Counted from the first letter of the stretch, positions 8,674 through 17,242 are shown. The stretch: 64,000 nt of DNA from Breznakiella homolactica (GCF_016616095.2 NZ_CP067089.2:1178001-1242000); one strand, 5' to 3'. The notes: a model not told the origin generated them from the sequence alone. Program-made: numbers and translations.

Positions 8674-11109
8674 TCAGGGAAACAGGAAGGATTCCGTTTC
8701 CCGGAGCATGGAGTGGAAATCCGAAAAGCTCTGCCGGGTTTCGGGAAGGGACCGGATAAACAGTTCCCCGTACCGTTTGTGGAGCACCCGGCCGTCCAGG
8801 ACGGCCACAACCCCGTGATCGCTGGAACGGCGCATGAGCCGCCCGAAGCCCTGTTTAAACTTCATCACCGCATCAGGAAGGGACAGTTCCATAAAAGGGC
8901 TGCCTCCCCGTTCCTCCACCGCTTCGGACCGGGCTTCAAATACGGGATCGCTGGGAGCCCTGAAGGGGAGCCGGCAGAGGATCACCAGCCGCAGGGTATT
9001 ACCCGGGGCGTCCACCCCTTCCCAGAAGGAGTCAGTGGCGAAAAGCACCGATGATTCATCCTCGAGAAAAGCCTGGAGCAGCCGGCCGCGGTCGTCGTCA
9101 CCCTGTTTGAGGCAGCGGATTCCCAGTTCCGTCAGAACCGGGGCCGCCGCCGCGTAGGCGCTCCGGAGGGCGTCGTAGGACGTAAACAGCACCAGCGCCG
9201 ATCCGCCGGAAATTTCGGCAAGCTGTCCCACCGCGGCGTCCACGAAGCCCCGGTAGCTTCCCTGATCCGGAAGGGGCGCGTCCTGAGGTATTGCCAGGAG
9301 AACCGACCGGGAATAGGGAAAGGGCGACGGATACTGGCCGGTGAGTGTTTCCCGGGTTTCCCCGAGCGAAAGCCCGGAACGGCGCATCCAGTAATTGAAT
9401 GAATCCGCGATGGTTAAAGTCGCGGAAACACAGACCACGGTTTTATTCGGCGAAAAAAGCGCGTCCCCCAGGGACGGCGCCACATCCAGGGGGGTTTCGG
9501 TGAATTTAACCCAGGGATCTCCGGAGGAACCTTTGTGGCGTTCCAGCCAGAGGACTTCATCGGGATGCTCCTCAAAGGCGATAAAATTCCCCGCGGTGCT
9601 TCCGATAGCCTCAAGTCTCCGCACCAGGGATTTTACCTCCCAAATTACCGGATTGTCGTCATCATGGGACGGCACCGATTCGATCATATCCCGGACCATT
9701 CCCGCCAGAGAGGCGATGTGCTTTCTCACATCCAAGAGATGGGGAACCAGGGTGTTTTTTACGGCGGAAGCCCGGTCCCGGGTCAGCCGGTATACCCCTT
9801 CCCCGCCGCACAGCTCCAGGGCCGCGGTATCCAGAGCGTCCGCCGCGGAACGCAGCCGCTGGATCAGGTCCACCGCGTCATCGAGCTTGTCGCCGTTGGC
9901 GCTGATAGCGGCCAGCCTGAGCAGCAGGCCGGTCTGCTTGGTCCGGCGTTTGCGGTAAAGCCGCCCGGTCTGGCGGAAAACACCGAGCCGGCTGAATTCC
10001 CGGGAAAAGAAGGACGTTGCCGCCCCTTCGATAGTATGGGCTTCGTCAATAATTACCCGCGTATAAGGCGGAAGCACCACCGTGCTGTCGTAGCCTGCCC
10101 CCTCATGCCGGGCCGCGAGGTCCGCGAAGAGCAGATGATGGTTGACCACCAGAATCCGGGCGTCGGCGGTCTCCCGCCGCAGAGCAAGGAAAAAACAGCG
10201 CTCCCGCTCCGGGCACCGCATACCCAGGCACATGTCCGGTTCCGAACAGACCCGGGACCAGCTGCTCTCCAGCGGCAGAAAGGGAAGATCCGAACGGCTG
10301 CCGGTTTTGGTGGTTTCCGCCCATTCCGCGATGGACCGGATTTCGGTATTTTCGGTTTCATCCAGGGATGGCTCGGTCAGGGCGTCCTGCAGGCGCCGCC
10401 GGCAGAGGTAATTGCCCCTGCCTTTAACCAGAACGGTCTTTATTTTTTTCCCCAGGGCCGACGCGACCAGGGGGATATCCTTGTCAAAAAGCTGCTGCTG
10501 GAGGTTGATAGTGGCCGTGGAAATTACAATCCGTTCGTCGTTGGCCAGGGCGAAACTGAGGGCCGGCAGCAGGTAGGCGAAGGATTTCCCTACCCCGGTA
10601 CCGGCTTCCGCGGCCACCAGGGCGTCTTCGTTGAATCCCCGGATGATAAGCCGCATCAGCCCGAGCTGGGATTCCCGGTTTTCATATACCGGGAGCCGGG
10701 AGGCGATGGCACCGCCGGGCTCCAGCGCGGCGGTGATTTCCCCGGGATCGAGTTTTTTTAAAACCCGGCGGCGGGTCGGCTCGGCGATCACGTACACCCG
10801 GGTTACCCCGTTGTCCACAATAAAAGAACCGATTCCGTTTTCAGCCGCCCGCGAGGCTATTACCAGATCGTTGTCGCTGGGGGTGAGGAATCCCGACGGA
10901 TGGTTGTGGATCATCACATCGGCTTCGCCCATCCGGTCCCTGAGGGCAAGGACCGAATCCTCATTGCCCCGGGACGCGACTTCCAGCCGATCGATTATTC
11001 CGTCTTCTCCGATATATCCCAGGGCAAATACCTCATTGCCCCCGGCGTCGGCTATTTCCGAACGGAGTTTTGATAATGCTGTTTGAGAAAAACGCTTTGA
11101 AGCCTGCAC
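8674..11109 (-). CDS. DinG-type XPD-like Fe-S helicase with N-terminal JAMM (RadC-like) domain
   Basis: 811 residues. Residues 1-115 form a JAB/MPN domain with an intact metal motif: H68-x-H70 in MIHNHPSG, then S78-x2-D81. This is the motif of RadC and JAMM deubiquitinase-like enzymes. A superfamily 2 helicase of the DinG/XPD type follows: Walker A AEAGTGVGKS (167-176), a Cys-rich segment (YLCRRRL, then CSEPDMCLGMRCPERERC) matching the 4Fe-4S domain, the DEAH box IIDEAHTIE, and C-terminal motifs SATLTIADSF, DSFWEGVDAPG and GFGRLMRRSSDHG. DinG unwinds R-loops, D-loops and G-quadruplexes. The fusion is unusual; some Firmicutes DinG proteins carry an exonuclease domain instead. Confidence 0.9.
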   Translation of the reverse strand: MQASKRFSQTALSKLRSEIADAGGNEVFALGYIGEDGIIDRLEVASRGNEDSVLALRDRMGEADVMIHNHPSGFLTPSDNDLVIASRAAENGIGSFIVDNGVTRVYVIAEPTRRRVLKKLDPGEITAALEPGGAIASRLPVYENRESQLGLMRLIIRGFNEDALVAAEAGTGVGKSFAYLLPALSFALANDERIVISTATINLQQQLFDKDIPLVASALGKKIKTVLVKGRGNYLCRRRLQDALTEPSLDETENTEIRSIAEWAETTKTGSRSDLPFLPLESSWSRVCSEPDMCLGMRCPERERCFFLALRRETADARILVVNHHLLFADLAARHEGAGYDSTVVLPPYTRVIIDEAHTIEGAATSFFSREFSRLGVFRQTGRLYRKRRTKQTGLLLRLAAISANGDKLDDAVDLIQRLRSAADALDTAALELCGGEGVYRLTRDRASAVKNTLVPHLLDVRKHIASLAGMVRDMIESVPSHDDDNPVIWEVKSLVRRLEAIGSTAGNFIAFEEHPDEVLWLERHKGSSGDPWVKFTETPLDVAPSLGDALFSPNKTVVCVSATLTIADSFNYWMRRSGLSLGETRETLTGQYPSPFPYSRSVLLAIPQDAPLPDQGSYRGFVDAAVGQLAEISGGSALVLFTSYDALRSAYAAAAPVLTELGIRCLKQGDDDRGRLLQAFLEDESSVLFATDSFWEGVDAPGNTLRLVILCRLPFRAPSDPVFEARSEAVEERGGSPFMELSLPDAVMKFKQGFGRLMRRSSDHGVVAVLDGRVLHKRYGELFIRSLPETRQSFSDFHSMLRETESFLFP

Positions 11110-11195
11110 GGTCAGTTTTGATTCCCTGGCCGTAGCTTACTATGAATACCGGATTTTTCCAACCCGGGATGAGGGGGAACACCGGGTCTTTCAAT

Positions 11196-11330
11196 CCGGA
11201 AAGCACCCGTGTATAACGGTGCCGCGGGGCCTGTCATAGAGCAATGGGTTTGGCTCCTCAGCGGCCTGCGGCCTCGAAAGTCGTTTTATACGACAGACCC
11301 GGCGTTACCAGTACGCCGGGTACTTTCCGG
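11196..11330 (-). repeat. Nested palindromic element, copy 1 (reverse orientation, decayed stem)
   Basis: Outer arms CCGGAAAGCACCCG (11196-11209) and CGGGTACTTTCCGG (11317-11330) pair at 13 of 14 positions. Inside are the conserved shoulder GCGGGGCCTGTC and the core in reverse orientation (GGCTCCTCAGCGGCC, then CTCGAAAGTCG). The inner stem, near-perfect in other copies, is poorly matched here, so this copy looks decayed. It forms an inverted pair with copy 2. Confidence 0.75.
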
Positions 11331-11398
11331 CTTAACCGGCCCGGCGCTGCCCCGGTCAGGAGGGCTTCGCGTGTTCAGATCTATGACATCTAAATATA

Positions 11399-11420
11399 TC
11401 ATACCTACCGTTAGGTATAT
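11399..11420. repeat. 22-bp hairpin repeat, copy A
   Basis: The hairpin ATACCTA-CCGT-TAGGTAT lies inside a 22-bp block repeated exactly at 34867-34888. Both occurrences sit in the spacer between the two members of an inverted pair of the nested palindromic elements, so it is probably part of a larger composite unit. Confidence 0.7.
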
Positions 11421-11506
11421 GTCTTTACCTCATAGGACAACTGATAATCGGAGCCGGGCACACCACCACCCCGAAATACCAACCCATACCCAGCACCTCT
11501 CAACGG

Positions 11507-11710
11507 CAGGGTACCCGCAGTATCTGCCCGGCAGCGGCACAGAAGCATGGTTGTTTATTGGTAACGCGGGGTGGCTTGAGGAAAGGGTGTATGAGCGACT
11601 TTCGAGGCCGAAGGCCGCTGAGGAGCCATACACTCTTTCCTCAAGACAGGCCCCCGGACCCGTTACCGCCATGCTTCTGTGAATGGTCTCTGTATACTGC
11701 GGGTACCCTG
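11507..11710 (+). repeat. Nested palindromic element, copy 2 (forward, intact)
   Basis: 204 bp with arms at four levels. The outermost arms are CAGGGTACCCGCAGTA (11507-11522) and its exact complement at 11695-11710. CACAGAAGCATGG (11538-11550) pairs with 11669-11681. GGTAACG (11560-11566) pairs with 11661-11667. The copy-specific inner stem 11572-11593 pairs with 11627-11648 (20 of 22). The core at 11591-11629 starts ATGAGCGACTTTCGAGG and ends GCTGAGGAGCCAT. The element ends 5 bp beyond the stop codon of the GH172 gene (minus strand), so it lies in that gene's 3' region and could stabilise or end its message. Confidence 0.85.
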
Positions 11711-11715
11711 ATTCC

Positions 11716-12825
11716 CTACCTGGGCCACCGTTCCATTCTGGGAAGCAGCGGTCCGAAGGGTACATGGGGTTCAGCCTGGTACCAGTACGCCACGGTGGAA
11801 ACATCATCCTGCCGCTCGAACAGCCCCCGGGCATTCACCCCAATCTGCTGAACCGTAACCTTCAGATTCTCTTCGAAACGGATAGGATCGAGAATGTGCC
11901 ACCGGTAAAAACTCCGCATAGCCGGAGTATAATCGTCGTGGTACGGAAAGGTCACCGCCGAGTTCCTGGTCGAATGGAAGGGATATCCCAGGAAAGGAGT
12001 ACAGTACTGGGTTTCGTGCATATTATTGAATTCATCGTATCCAGCGAAACTCCAGGAGCCGCCGAAATAATCCTCGAGGCCGGTACCGCAGATGGTCGGA
12101 TAGTCCGTATCACCGTCAAAGTAGAATTTGACTTCCCCTTCGCCCCACCAGTACCGTTCCAGGGCCGACAGAGCCATGAACGTTCCGATATAGTGGCCCT
12201 TTCCCCTGACATTATCCAGAATCACGTAATCCACGCCTTTTTCCGTTATTGCCTGACGCCGCCACTGGGCGTGGAAATAGGCGGTTTCCGCGGGAAGCTC
12301 ATCGTACAGACAATAATCAATATGGTAGAAGAAGGACGGGATCGGTTCTTCGTTCTGGTTTTCCAGGGTTATCCGCGCTTTTTTTCGGAAGGGCAAGGCG
12401 AAATAACTGTTGAGGCCCCGGCTGGGGTTAACCGCGATGGGCATGGAATTAACCGTATAGCTCTGGCCGAACCCGCAGCAGAAGAAATCCCCCAGGGGGG
12501 ACTCCACCGATGGATTCTCCTCATCGTCCCAATACATCCGCAGCACCAGATCCCGGAGCACAAAGGGATTGCGGTCACTGGTTTTGTTGATTACCGTAAA
12601 CCAGATATGCTGAATGATTCCCGGGCCGTCGATTTCCGCCAGCACCGCGGTTTCTCCGGGTTTTATTTCCGGAAGGCAGGGCGCTCCTTTGCGGGATTTT
12701 CCCAGAATACTTGAAGCCTGGCCGCCGGCGCCTTTTTCGCCCCGGGGGTTTTCGGCGTTGATAGCCCTGCTTTTCCCGCTGTTCATCAGCGGCAGCGATG
12801 ACAGTCCGTTCATAAAAATATGCAT
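11716..12825 (-). CDS. GH172 (DUF2961) glycoside hydrolase, paralogue A
   Basis: 369 residues of the DUF2961 family, now glycoside hydrolase family 172. Characterised members act on alpha-D-fructofuranosides (difructose dianhydride I) or D-arabinofuranosides. Family hallmarks are GPGIIQHIWFTV, LRMYWDDEENPSVESPLGDF, YFALPFRKKARITLENQNEE, YHIDYCLYDELPAETAYFHA and ALERYWWGEGEVKFYFDGD followed by CGTGLEDYFGGSW. Acidic residues in GEGE and GLEDYF are the likely catalytic pair. There is no signal peptide, so the enzyme is probably cytoplasmic and acts on an imported oligosaccharide. It is the last gene of the ABC-GH172 operon and about half identical by eye to paralogue B. Confidence 0.9.
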   Translation of the reverse strand: MHIFMNGLSSLPLMNSGKSRAINAENPRGEKGAGGQASSILGKSRKGAPCLPEIKPGETAVLAEIDGPGIIQHIWFTVINKTSDRNPFVLRDLVLRMYWDDEENPSVESPLGDFFCCGFGQSYTVNSMPIAVNPSRGLNSYFALPFRKKARITLENQNEEPIPSFFYHIDYCLYDELPAETAYFHAQWRRQAITEKGVDYVILDNVRGKGHYIGTFMALSALERYWWGEGEVKFYFDGDTDYPTICGTGLEDYFGGSWSFAGYDEFNNMHETQYCTPFLGYPFHSTRNSAVTFPYHDDYTPAMRSFYRWHILDPIRFEENLKVTVQQIGVNARGLFERQDDVSTVAYWYQAEPHVPFGPLLPRMERWPR

Positions 12826-12894
12826 TTTTTCTCCTTACGATGACAACCTGCGGTGAGGTTCAATATTTAAGAATGAGTTAAAAACTGCGGTAAC

Positions 12895-13995
12895 TTACCG
12901 GGGCCTCCGCTGTTCCGCCGGCGGCAGGGCCGGGAAAGCACCGTGGGGTTCCATCTGGTACCAGTAGGCCGTGGAAGCAATATCGTCGGACCGCTCAAAC
13001 AGGGTGTCCCCGTCGTGGCCGATCTGCTGCACCGTAATAAGGAAATCCTCTTTGAACCGGATGGGATCCAAAATATGCCAGCGGTACAAACCGTGCATGG
13101 GCAGCGCGTCGTATCCGTAGGCCTTGGGCCGGGTATTGTCGATTTTTGAATAAAACGGATAGCCCATAAAGGGCGAACAGTAGGTTGATTCCTCGGTCCT
13201 GAAATATCCCGATTCATCGAGTTCGTAGAAACCCCAGGCTCCGCCGACGTAATCCTCCACACCGGTTCCGCATATAGTCGGGAAGTCCGTATCACCGTCG
13301 ATGTAGCACTTTATTTCACCCTCGCCCCACCAGTACCGTTCCAAAGCGGTCCAGGCCAGATAGGTCCCGACGTAATGGCCCGTTCCCCGGATGCCGTCGG
13401 CAATAACGTAGTCCCGGCCTATTTCGGTGACCCGTTCCCGGCGCCACTGGGCGTGGAAATAGGCCGTCTCCGGAGGAAGTTCCGGAACCAGAGAATAGTT
13501 TACCGTGTAAAAAAACGCGTGCATCGGTCCGGGATGCTGGTTTTCGATGGTGATCCTCGCCCGGCGGCGGAAGGGCATTGAGAAAAAGGAATTGAATCCC
13601 CCATAGGGAGCCACCAGAATCGGCATGGAATACACATTGCATTTGGTCGAAAAACCGTTGCAGAAAAAGTCGCCCAGGGGAACCTCAACGGAGGGCGTCT
13701 GTTCATCATCCCAGTACATGCGGAGCACAAAATCCCGCAGTACGAACACACCCTTATCGGTTTTGTCCTGTACGGTAATCCAGATATGGTTTATGACCCC
13801 GGGGCCTTCAATGTCGGCGAGAACCGCGGTTTCACCCTGATCGATATCAATATACGCCCGGCCTTTCCTGCCGGGACCGAGTTTGCCCGCGGCCTTTCCG
13901 CCGCCGCCTTTGGATCCGCCGGGGTTTTCCGGGCTGACCGAACGGGATTCTTCATTCTTAACAAAGGGCAGACCATTGAGACCTGAATACAGCAT
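12895..13995 (-). CDS. GH172 (DUF2961) glycoside hydrolase, paralogue B
   Basis: 366 residues, the same family as the adjacent gene: GPGVINHIWITV, LRMYWDDEQTPSVEVPLGDF, FNSFFSMPFRRRARITIENQ, ALERYWWGEGEIKCYIDGD and CGTGVEDYVGGAWGF. The N-terminal SRSVSPENPGGSKGGGGKA closely matches paralogue A. No secretion signal is visible. It starts 14 bp downstream of the second ABC permease and lies 69 bp upstream of paralogue A. GH172 enzymes can work as homo-trimers or hexamers; a mixed assembly of the two paralogues is possible but not shown. Confidence 0.9.
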   Translation of the reverse strand: MLYSGLNGLPFVKNEESRSVSPENPGGSKGGGGKAAGKLGPGRKGRAYIDIDQGETAVLADIEGPGVINHIWITVQDKTDKGVFVLRDFVLRMYWDDEQTPSVEVPLGDFFCNGFSTKCNVYSMPILVAPYGGFNSFFSMPFRRRARITIENQHPGPMHAFFYTVNYSLVPELPPETAYFHAQWRRERVTEIGRDYVIADGIRGTGHYVGTYLAWTALERYWWGEGEIKCYIDGDTDFPTICGTGVEDYVGGAWGFYELDESGYFRTEESTYCSPFMGYPFYSKIDNTRPKAYGYDALPMHGLYRWHILDPIRFKEDFLITVQQIGHDGDTLFERSDDIASTAYWYQMEPHGAFPALPPAEQRRPR

Positions 13996-14009
13996 TCCTC
14001 ACCTCCGTC

Positions 14010-14864
14010 CTACTGTTTTACTCCGCCCGCCATGAGGCTGACGAGATAACGCTGGAGATAAATAAATAACACTACAATAGGAAGGGTGACAATCACCGAC
14101 ATGGCCATTATTTCGGCCCAGAGAATGGTATGTTCCCCGCGGAAACTGGTAAGCCCCAGGGGCATGGTCCACTTGGAGGCGGACTTGATCATCACCGACG
14201 AGAACAGATAATCACCCCACCCGGAAACGAACGCCACCAGCGCGATGGACGCGATGGCGGATATGGACAAAGGAATAATCATACTGAAGAAAATCCGCCA
14301 CACCGAACATCCGTCAATCTTCGCCGCTTCCTCAATCTCAATGGGAATATTGTTGAAAAATCCGACAAACAGCCAGGTGCTGGTGGGCAGAAAAACCGCC
14401 AGGTAAGTGAGGCTCAGAGACCACAGCTTGTTCACCATCCCCAGCTGGGCAATGGTTATGTAATACGGGATCAGGATTACGATCCAGGGAACCGTCTGGG
14501 TCAGCATTATGATGAACCACAGTACGGGCTTTCCGGTAAATTTGAACCGGGAAATCGCGTATCCGCACATGGCCGCGAAGAAGGTCGCCAGGAACGTGGC
14601 AGCCAGATTGACCGCAAGGCTGTTCCAGCTCCAGGTAAGAAACCCATATCCGCTGTAACTGTAATTAAACAGCGCGTGCTTGTACGCCGCCAGGGTTGGC
14701 TTTGAGGGGAACAGGGAAACATCCAGGGAAAAAATATCCGTGGAAGTCCGCAGGGAATAGGTAACCATCATCACAAAGGGAAGCACAATAAAAATGCTCA
14801 CAATGATAATAAGAAGGTAAAACCCAAACCGGGAAAAGCCCTTTAAGAATTTACTGCGGGCCAT
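14010..14864 (-). CDS. Carbohydrate ABC transporter permease (MalG type)
   Basis: 284 residues with six membrane helices and the EAA loop seen as EIEEAAKIDGCSVWRIFFSMIIPLS (about 175-200), which contacts the ATPase. It belongs to the CUT1 sugar importer family. Its partner permease ends one base upstream and the binding protein lies before that. No ATPase gene is in the operon, so a shared MsmK-type ATPase elsewhere is expected, as is common for CUT1 systems. Confidence 0.93.
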   Translation of the reverse strand: MARSKFLKGFSRFGFYLLIIIVSIFIVLPFVMMVTYSLRTSTDIFSLDVSLFPSKPTLAAYKHALFNYSYSGYGFLTWSWNSLAVNLAATFLATFFAAMCGYAISRFKFTGKPVLWFIIMLTQTVPWIVILIPYYITIAQLGMVNKLWSLSLTYLAVFLPTSTWLFVGFFNNIPIEIEEAAKIDGCSVWRIFFSMIIPLSISAIASIALVAFVSGWGDYLFSSVMIKSASKWTMPLGLTSFRGEHTILWAEIMAMSVIVTLPIVVLFIYLQRYLVSLMAGGVKQ

Positions 14865-14865
14865 A

Positions 14866-15759
14866 TCAACGCTCCATTTTTTGCTGCTGGCGGTAGTAGA
14901 TAACCGCGAAGATCAGGCAGAATACCAGAAGCATCATGCCTTCCGCCGAGGCGGTCCCGACTTTGTAAAACCGGAACGCGTTGAGGTAAATATCAACCCC
15001 GATAACCGCGGTTCCGTTGTCCGGCCCGCCCCGGGTTATCAGGTATACGAGTTCGAATTCCTTAATGGTCCAGAGTATCTGGAGTACCATGGTGGTATTC
15101 CAGATCGGCCGTATGCTCGGCCATGTTACGCTGGCAAACTGCCGCAGCGCCCCCGCTCCGTCAATGGACGCAGCCTCGTACAGATCCTTTGATATGCCCT
15201 GGAGAGCGGCCAGCAGCATCAGCGAAATAAAGGGAAAGTTCTTCCAGATGCCGATGAGGGTTACCATGGTCAGGGCAGAGCCCTTCTGGGTAAATACGTC
15301 AAAGGGCTGCTTCATGATGCCGAACTTAACCAGGTAATGGGTTATGATCCCGTAAGTCGGCGAGAGGGATACGATAAAAACGGTACAGACCACCACCGCC
15401 GGCATTGCCCAGGGAATGAGCATCAGCCCCCGGACAAAACTGCGCCCGAAAAATTTCCTGTTGAGCAGCAGCGCAACCCCCAGGCCGAGGAGCATCTTCC
15501 CCGCGACGCTGGCGGCGGTGTAAATCAAGGTCACCGAAATCATCCCGGGAAAATTCGGGTTTGTCACCGCGTCAATGTAATTCTCAAATCCGATAAAGGG
15601 ATGGTCCGGACTTCCGGATGATAAAAACCATTCCTGGAAGGACATGACCACAGTCCGCAGGATAGGGAAAATAATAAATAAGAGGATAAGAATCAGAGCG
15701 GGAAGAATGAACTGCAAGGCAATGATGTTGTTCCGGGCTCTGGGTGAGAACTGGGTCAT
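14866..15759 (-). CDS. Carbohydrate ABC transporter permease (MalF type)
   Basis: 297 residues from the ATG at 15759 (MTQFSPRARNNIIALQFILP), which has GGAG 5 bases upstream. The 19-residue extension from 15816 is Cys/Pro-rich, runs into the binding-protein 3' end and is not credible. Six membrane helices are visible, with the EAA motif DLYEAASIDGAGALRQFASVTWPSI. It forms the importer pore with the MalG-type partner. Confidence 0.93.
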   Translation of the reverse strand: MTQFSPRARNNIIALQFILPALILILLFIIFPILRTVVMSFQEWFLSSGSPDHPFIGFENYIDAVTNPNFPGMISVTLIYTAASVAGKMLLGLGVALLLNRKFFGRSFVRGLMLIPWAMPAVVVCTVFIVSLSPTYGIITHYLVKFGIMKQPFDVFTQKGSALTMVTLIGIWKNFPFISLMLLAALQGISKDLYEAASIDGAGALRQFASVTWPSIRPIWNTTMVLQILWTIKEFELVYLITRGGPDNGTAVIGVDIYLNAFRFYKVGTASAEGMMLLVFCLIFAVIYYRQQQKMER

Positions 15760-15819
15760 ACCAACTCCGTTACAATAATTTTCCGGGCAGGGACAGAGCC
15801 TCCCGCCCGGAAACAAACA

Positions 15820-17145
15820 CTACCGGCGCTGTCCGAGGATCCGGACCATTTCAGCCTGTCCGTCATCAAGGGCCGCCTGTACGGATTTTGTCCCGAGAAG
15901 GGCCGACTTGATTGACTGCTGAACCACATGGTCGAACTGGTTCCACTGGACAATGTCCGGTACGATCCACATCTCATAGGGCTGCACCATCTGGACCATC
16001 TCAGCCTGCTTCGGGAACAGCTGGGAGTATTCATCATACACGAGTTTGTTCGTCGGCGATGCCCTCACCATTTCCCGCTTCTGGGCGTCCTTGGAATGCA
16101 GGAAAGCGATGAAGTCAAAGGCTTCCTTGGGGTTTTTGCACTTTGAAGAAATCGCCAGAGGATTGCCCCAGGAAACACAGACCGGCTCCATGCGCCTGCC
16201 GCTGACCACCGCCGCCGGGAACGGAACCATCCCGACATCGTTCATGTAATCCGACTGGGACATATCATTGGCAAAATTCGCCAGGGTCCAGGTGGCGATC
16301 TGGATTGTGGAAATGGCGCCGTTGGCGAACATGGTATGGAGTTCGCTTATATTCGTATCCCCCGAAGGCGCGGCGGCGTCCCGCAGTTTCTTGAGGAATT
16401 CAATGGCCTGCACATTCTGGGGGCTGTTGAAAATAAGACGGTCCGCCGTATAGGGGCCTTCCTCCCGGGGGAAGATGCCGCCGCCCATGGTCCACAGCCA
16501 GTGCATGTGCCACCAGCGGCTGATGACTTCGGCGTTGCTGGGATGGCCGAATCCGTATTTGTCGGTCCTGCCGTCACGGTCGGTATCCCTGGTCAGTTTC
16601 CGCGCCGCCTCATAATAGCTGTCCCAGGTATCGAGTTCCTTGGGATCGACTCCGGCCGCGCGGAGGTCGCTGACGCGGTACGCCGTAACCGGAGCGGAAA
16701 ACATAAGGTACGGAAGGGCGACTATTTTTCCGTCCTGCTTGACCGAATCAATCAGGAGGATATCCTCTTCCAGCCTCGTTCCGTCGGGCAGTACGTAACC
16801 TTTGATGTAATCATCCAGGGCAATAAAAGCGCCGCCCTGGCGCTGGGAATAGTACCCGAATACCCCCGCGCCGGTATCGAGGGTAACGATATCACCTTCC
16901 ACGCCGCTGGCGATATCCAGCGAAAGCCGGTCCCAGTAGGCGTCATTGGTGATTGCCGCCAGCTCAATTTTAACATTCGGATGGAGCGCCTCAAATTCGG
17001 CGATGGTCGGTTTAAGGACATTCTCATGGGTCGCCGCGTCAAACCACTGATACCAGGTAAGGACGATCTTTTCGTCCTTTTTCCCGGAACAGGAAGAAAA
17101 TACAAGTAGCAAAGCAGCTAAAAGGACAAGACAACTTTTCCGCAT
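15820..17145 (-). CDS. Carbohydrate ABC transporter solute-binding lipoprotein
   Basis: 441 residues. The N-terminus is a lipoprotein signal (MRKSCLVLLAALLLVFSSC, lipobox ending at C19), followed by a charged linker and a family 1 extracellular solute-binding fold (VLTWYQWFDAATHENVLKPT, DIVTLDTGAGVFGYYSQR, WDSYYEAARKLTRDTDRDGR). It captures the substrate, presumably a fructose- or arabinose-containing oligosaccharide given the downstream GH172 genes. The leader carries two inverted repeats (17166-17203 and 17222-17242) that are probable operators. Confidence 0.93.
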   Translation of the reverse strand: MRKSCLVLLAALLLVFSSCSGKKDEKIVLTWYQWFDAATHENVLKPTIAEFEALHPNVKIELAAITNDAYWDRLSLDIASGVEGDIVTLDTGAGVFGYYSQRQGGAFIALDDYIKGYVLPDGTRLEEDILLIDSVKQDGKIVALPYLMFSAPVTAYRVSDLRAAGVDPKELDTWDSYYEAARKLTRDTDRDGRTDKYGFGHPSNAEVISRWWHMHWLWTMGGGIFPREEGPYTADRLIFNSPQNVQAIEFLKKLRDAAAPSGDTNISELHTMFANGAISTIQIATWTLANFANDMSQSDYMNDVGMVPFPAAVVSGRRMEPVCVSWGNPLAISSKCKNPKEAFDFIAFLHSKDAQKREMVRASPTNKLVYDEYSQLFPKQAEMVQMVQPYEMWIVPDIVQWNQFDHVVQQSIKSALLGTKSVQAALDDGQAEMVRILGQRR

Positions 17146-17165
17146 ATATACTCCTTTAATTTAAG

Positions 17166-17203
17166 TTTTAACGTAAAGAATTAGCTAATTCCTTACGTTA
17201 AAA
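17166..17203 (-). promoter_or_regulatory. 38-bp near-perfect palindrome upstream of the sugar-binding gene
   Basis: Arms beginning TTTTAACGTAA and ending TTACGTTAAAA surround the perfect 14-bp palindrome GAATTAGCTAATTC; only one base pair of 19 mismatches. It lies 20-58 bp upstream of the binding-protein start, in its leader or promoter. It is the best candidate operator for the adjacent regulator (17474-18475). Confidence 0.6.
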
Positions 17204-17221
17204 ACAGTTACAATTGGAAAT

Positions 17222-17242
17222 AGTAAAATAAATTATTTTACT
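17222..17242. promoter_or_regulatory. Second inverted repeat in the same leader region
   Basis: AGTAAAATAA, one central base, then TTATTTTACT: a perfect 10-bp inverted repeat. With the palindrome at 17166-17203 it may form a second operator. The rest of 17146-17473 has no gene. It is very AT-rich and carries three direct TTTATCA repeats at 17340-17346, 17359-17365 and 17372-17378. Confidence 0.4.

Noticed and set aside
11591..11629. Short repeated peptide MSDFRGRRPLRSH read from the element core in three places
   Set aside because: It is the accidental translation of the conserved core; frames before and after differ in every copy, and no ribosome-binding site or longer conserved protein exists.
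12895..13995. GH172 pair as a recent tandem duplication or assembly repeat
   Set aside because: The two proteins differ throughout, including many conservative changes, so they are old paralogues.
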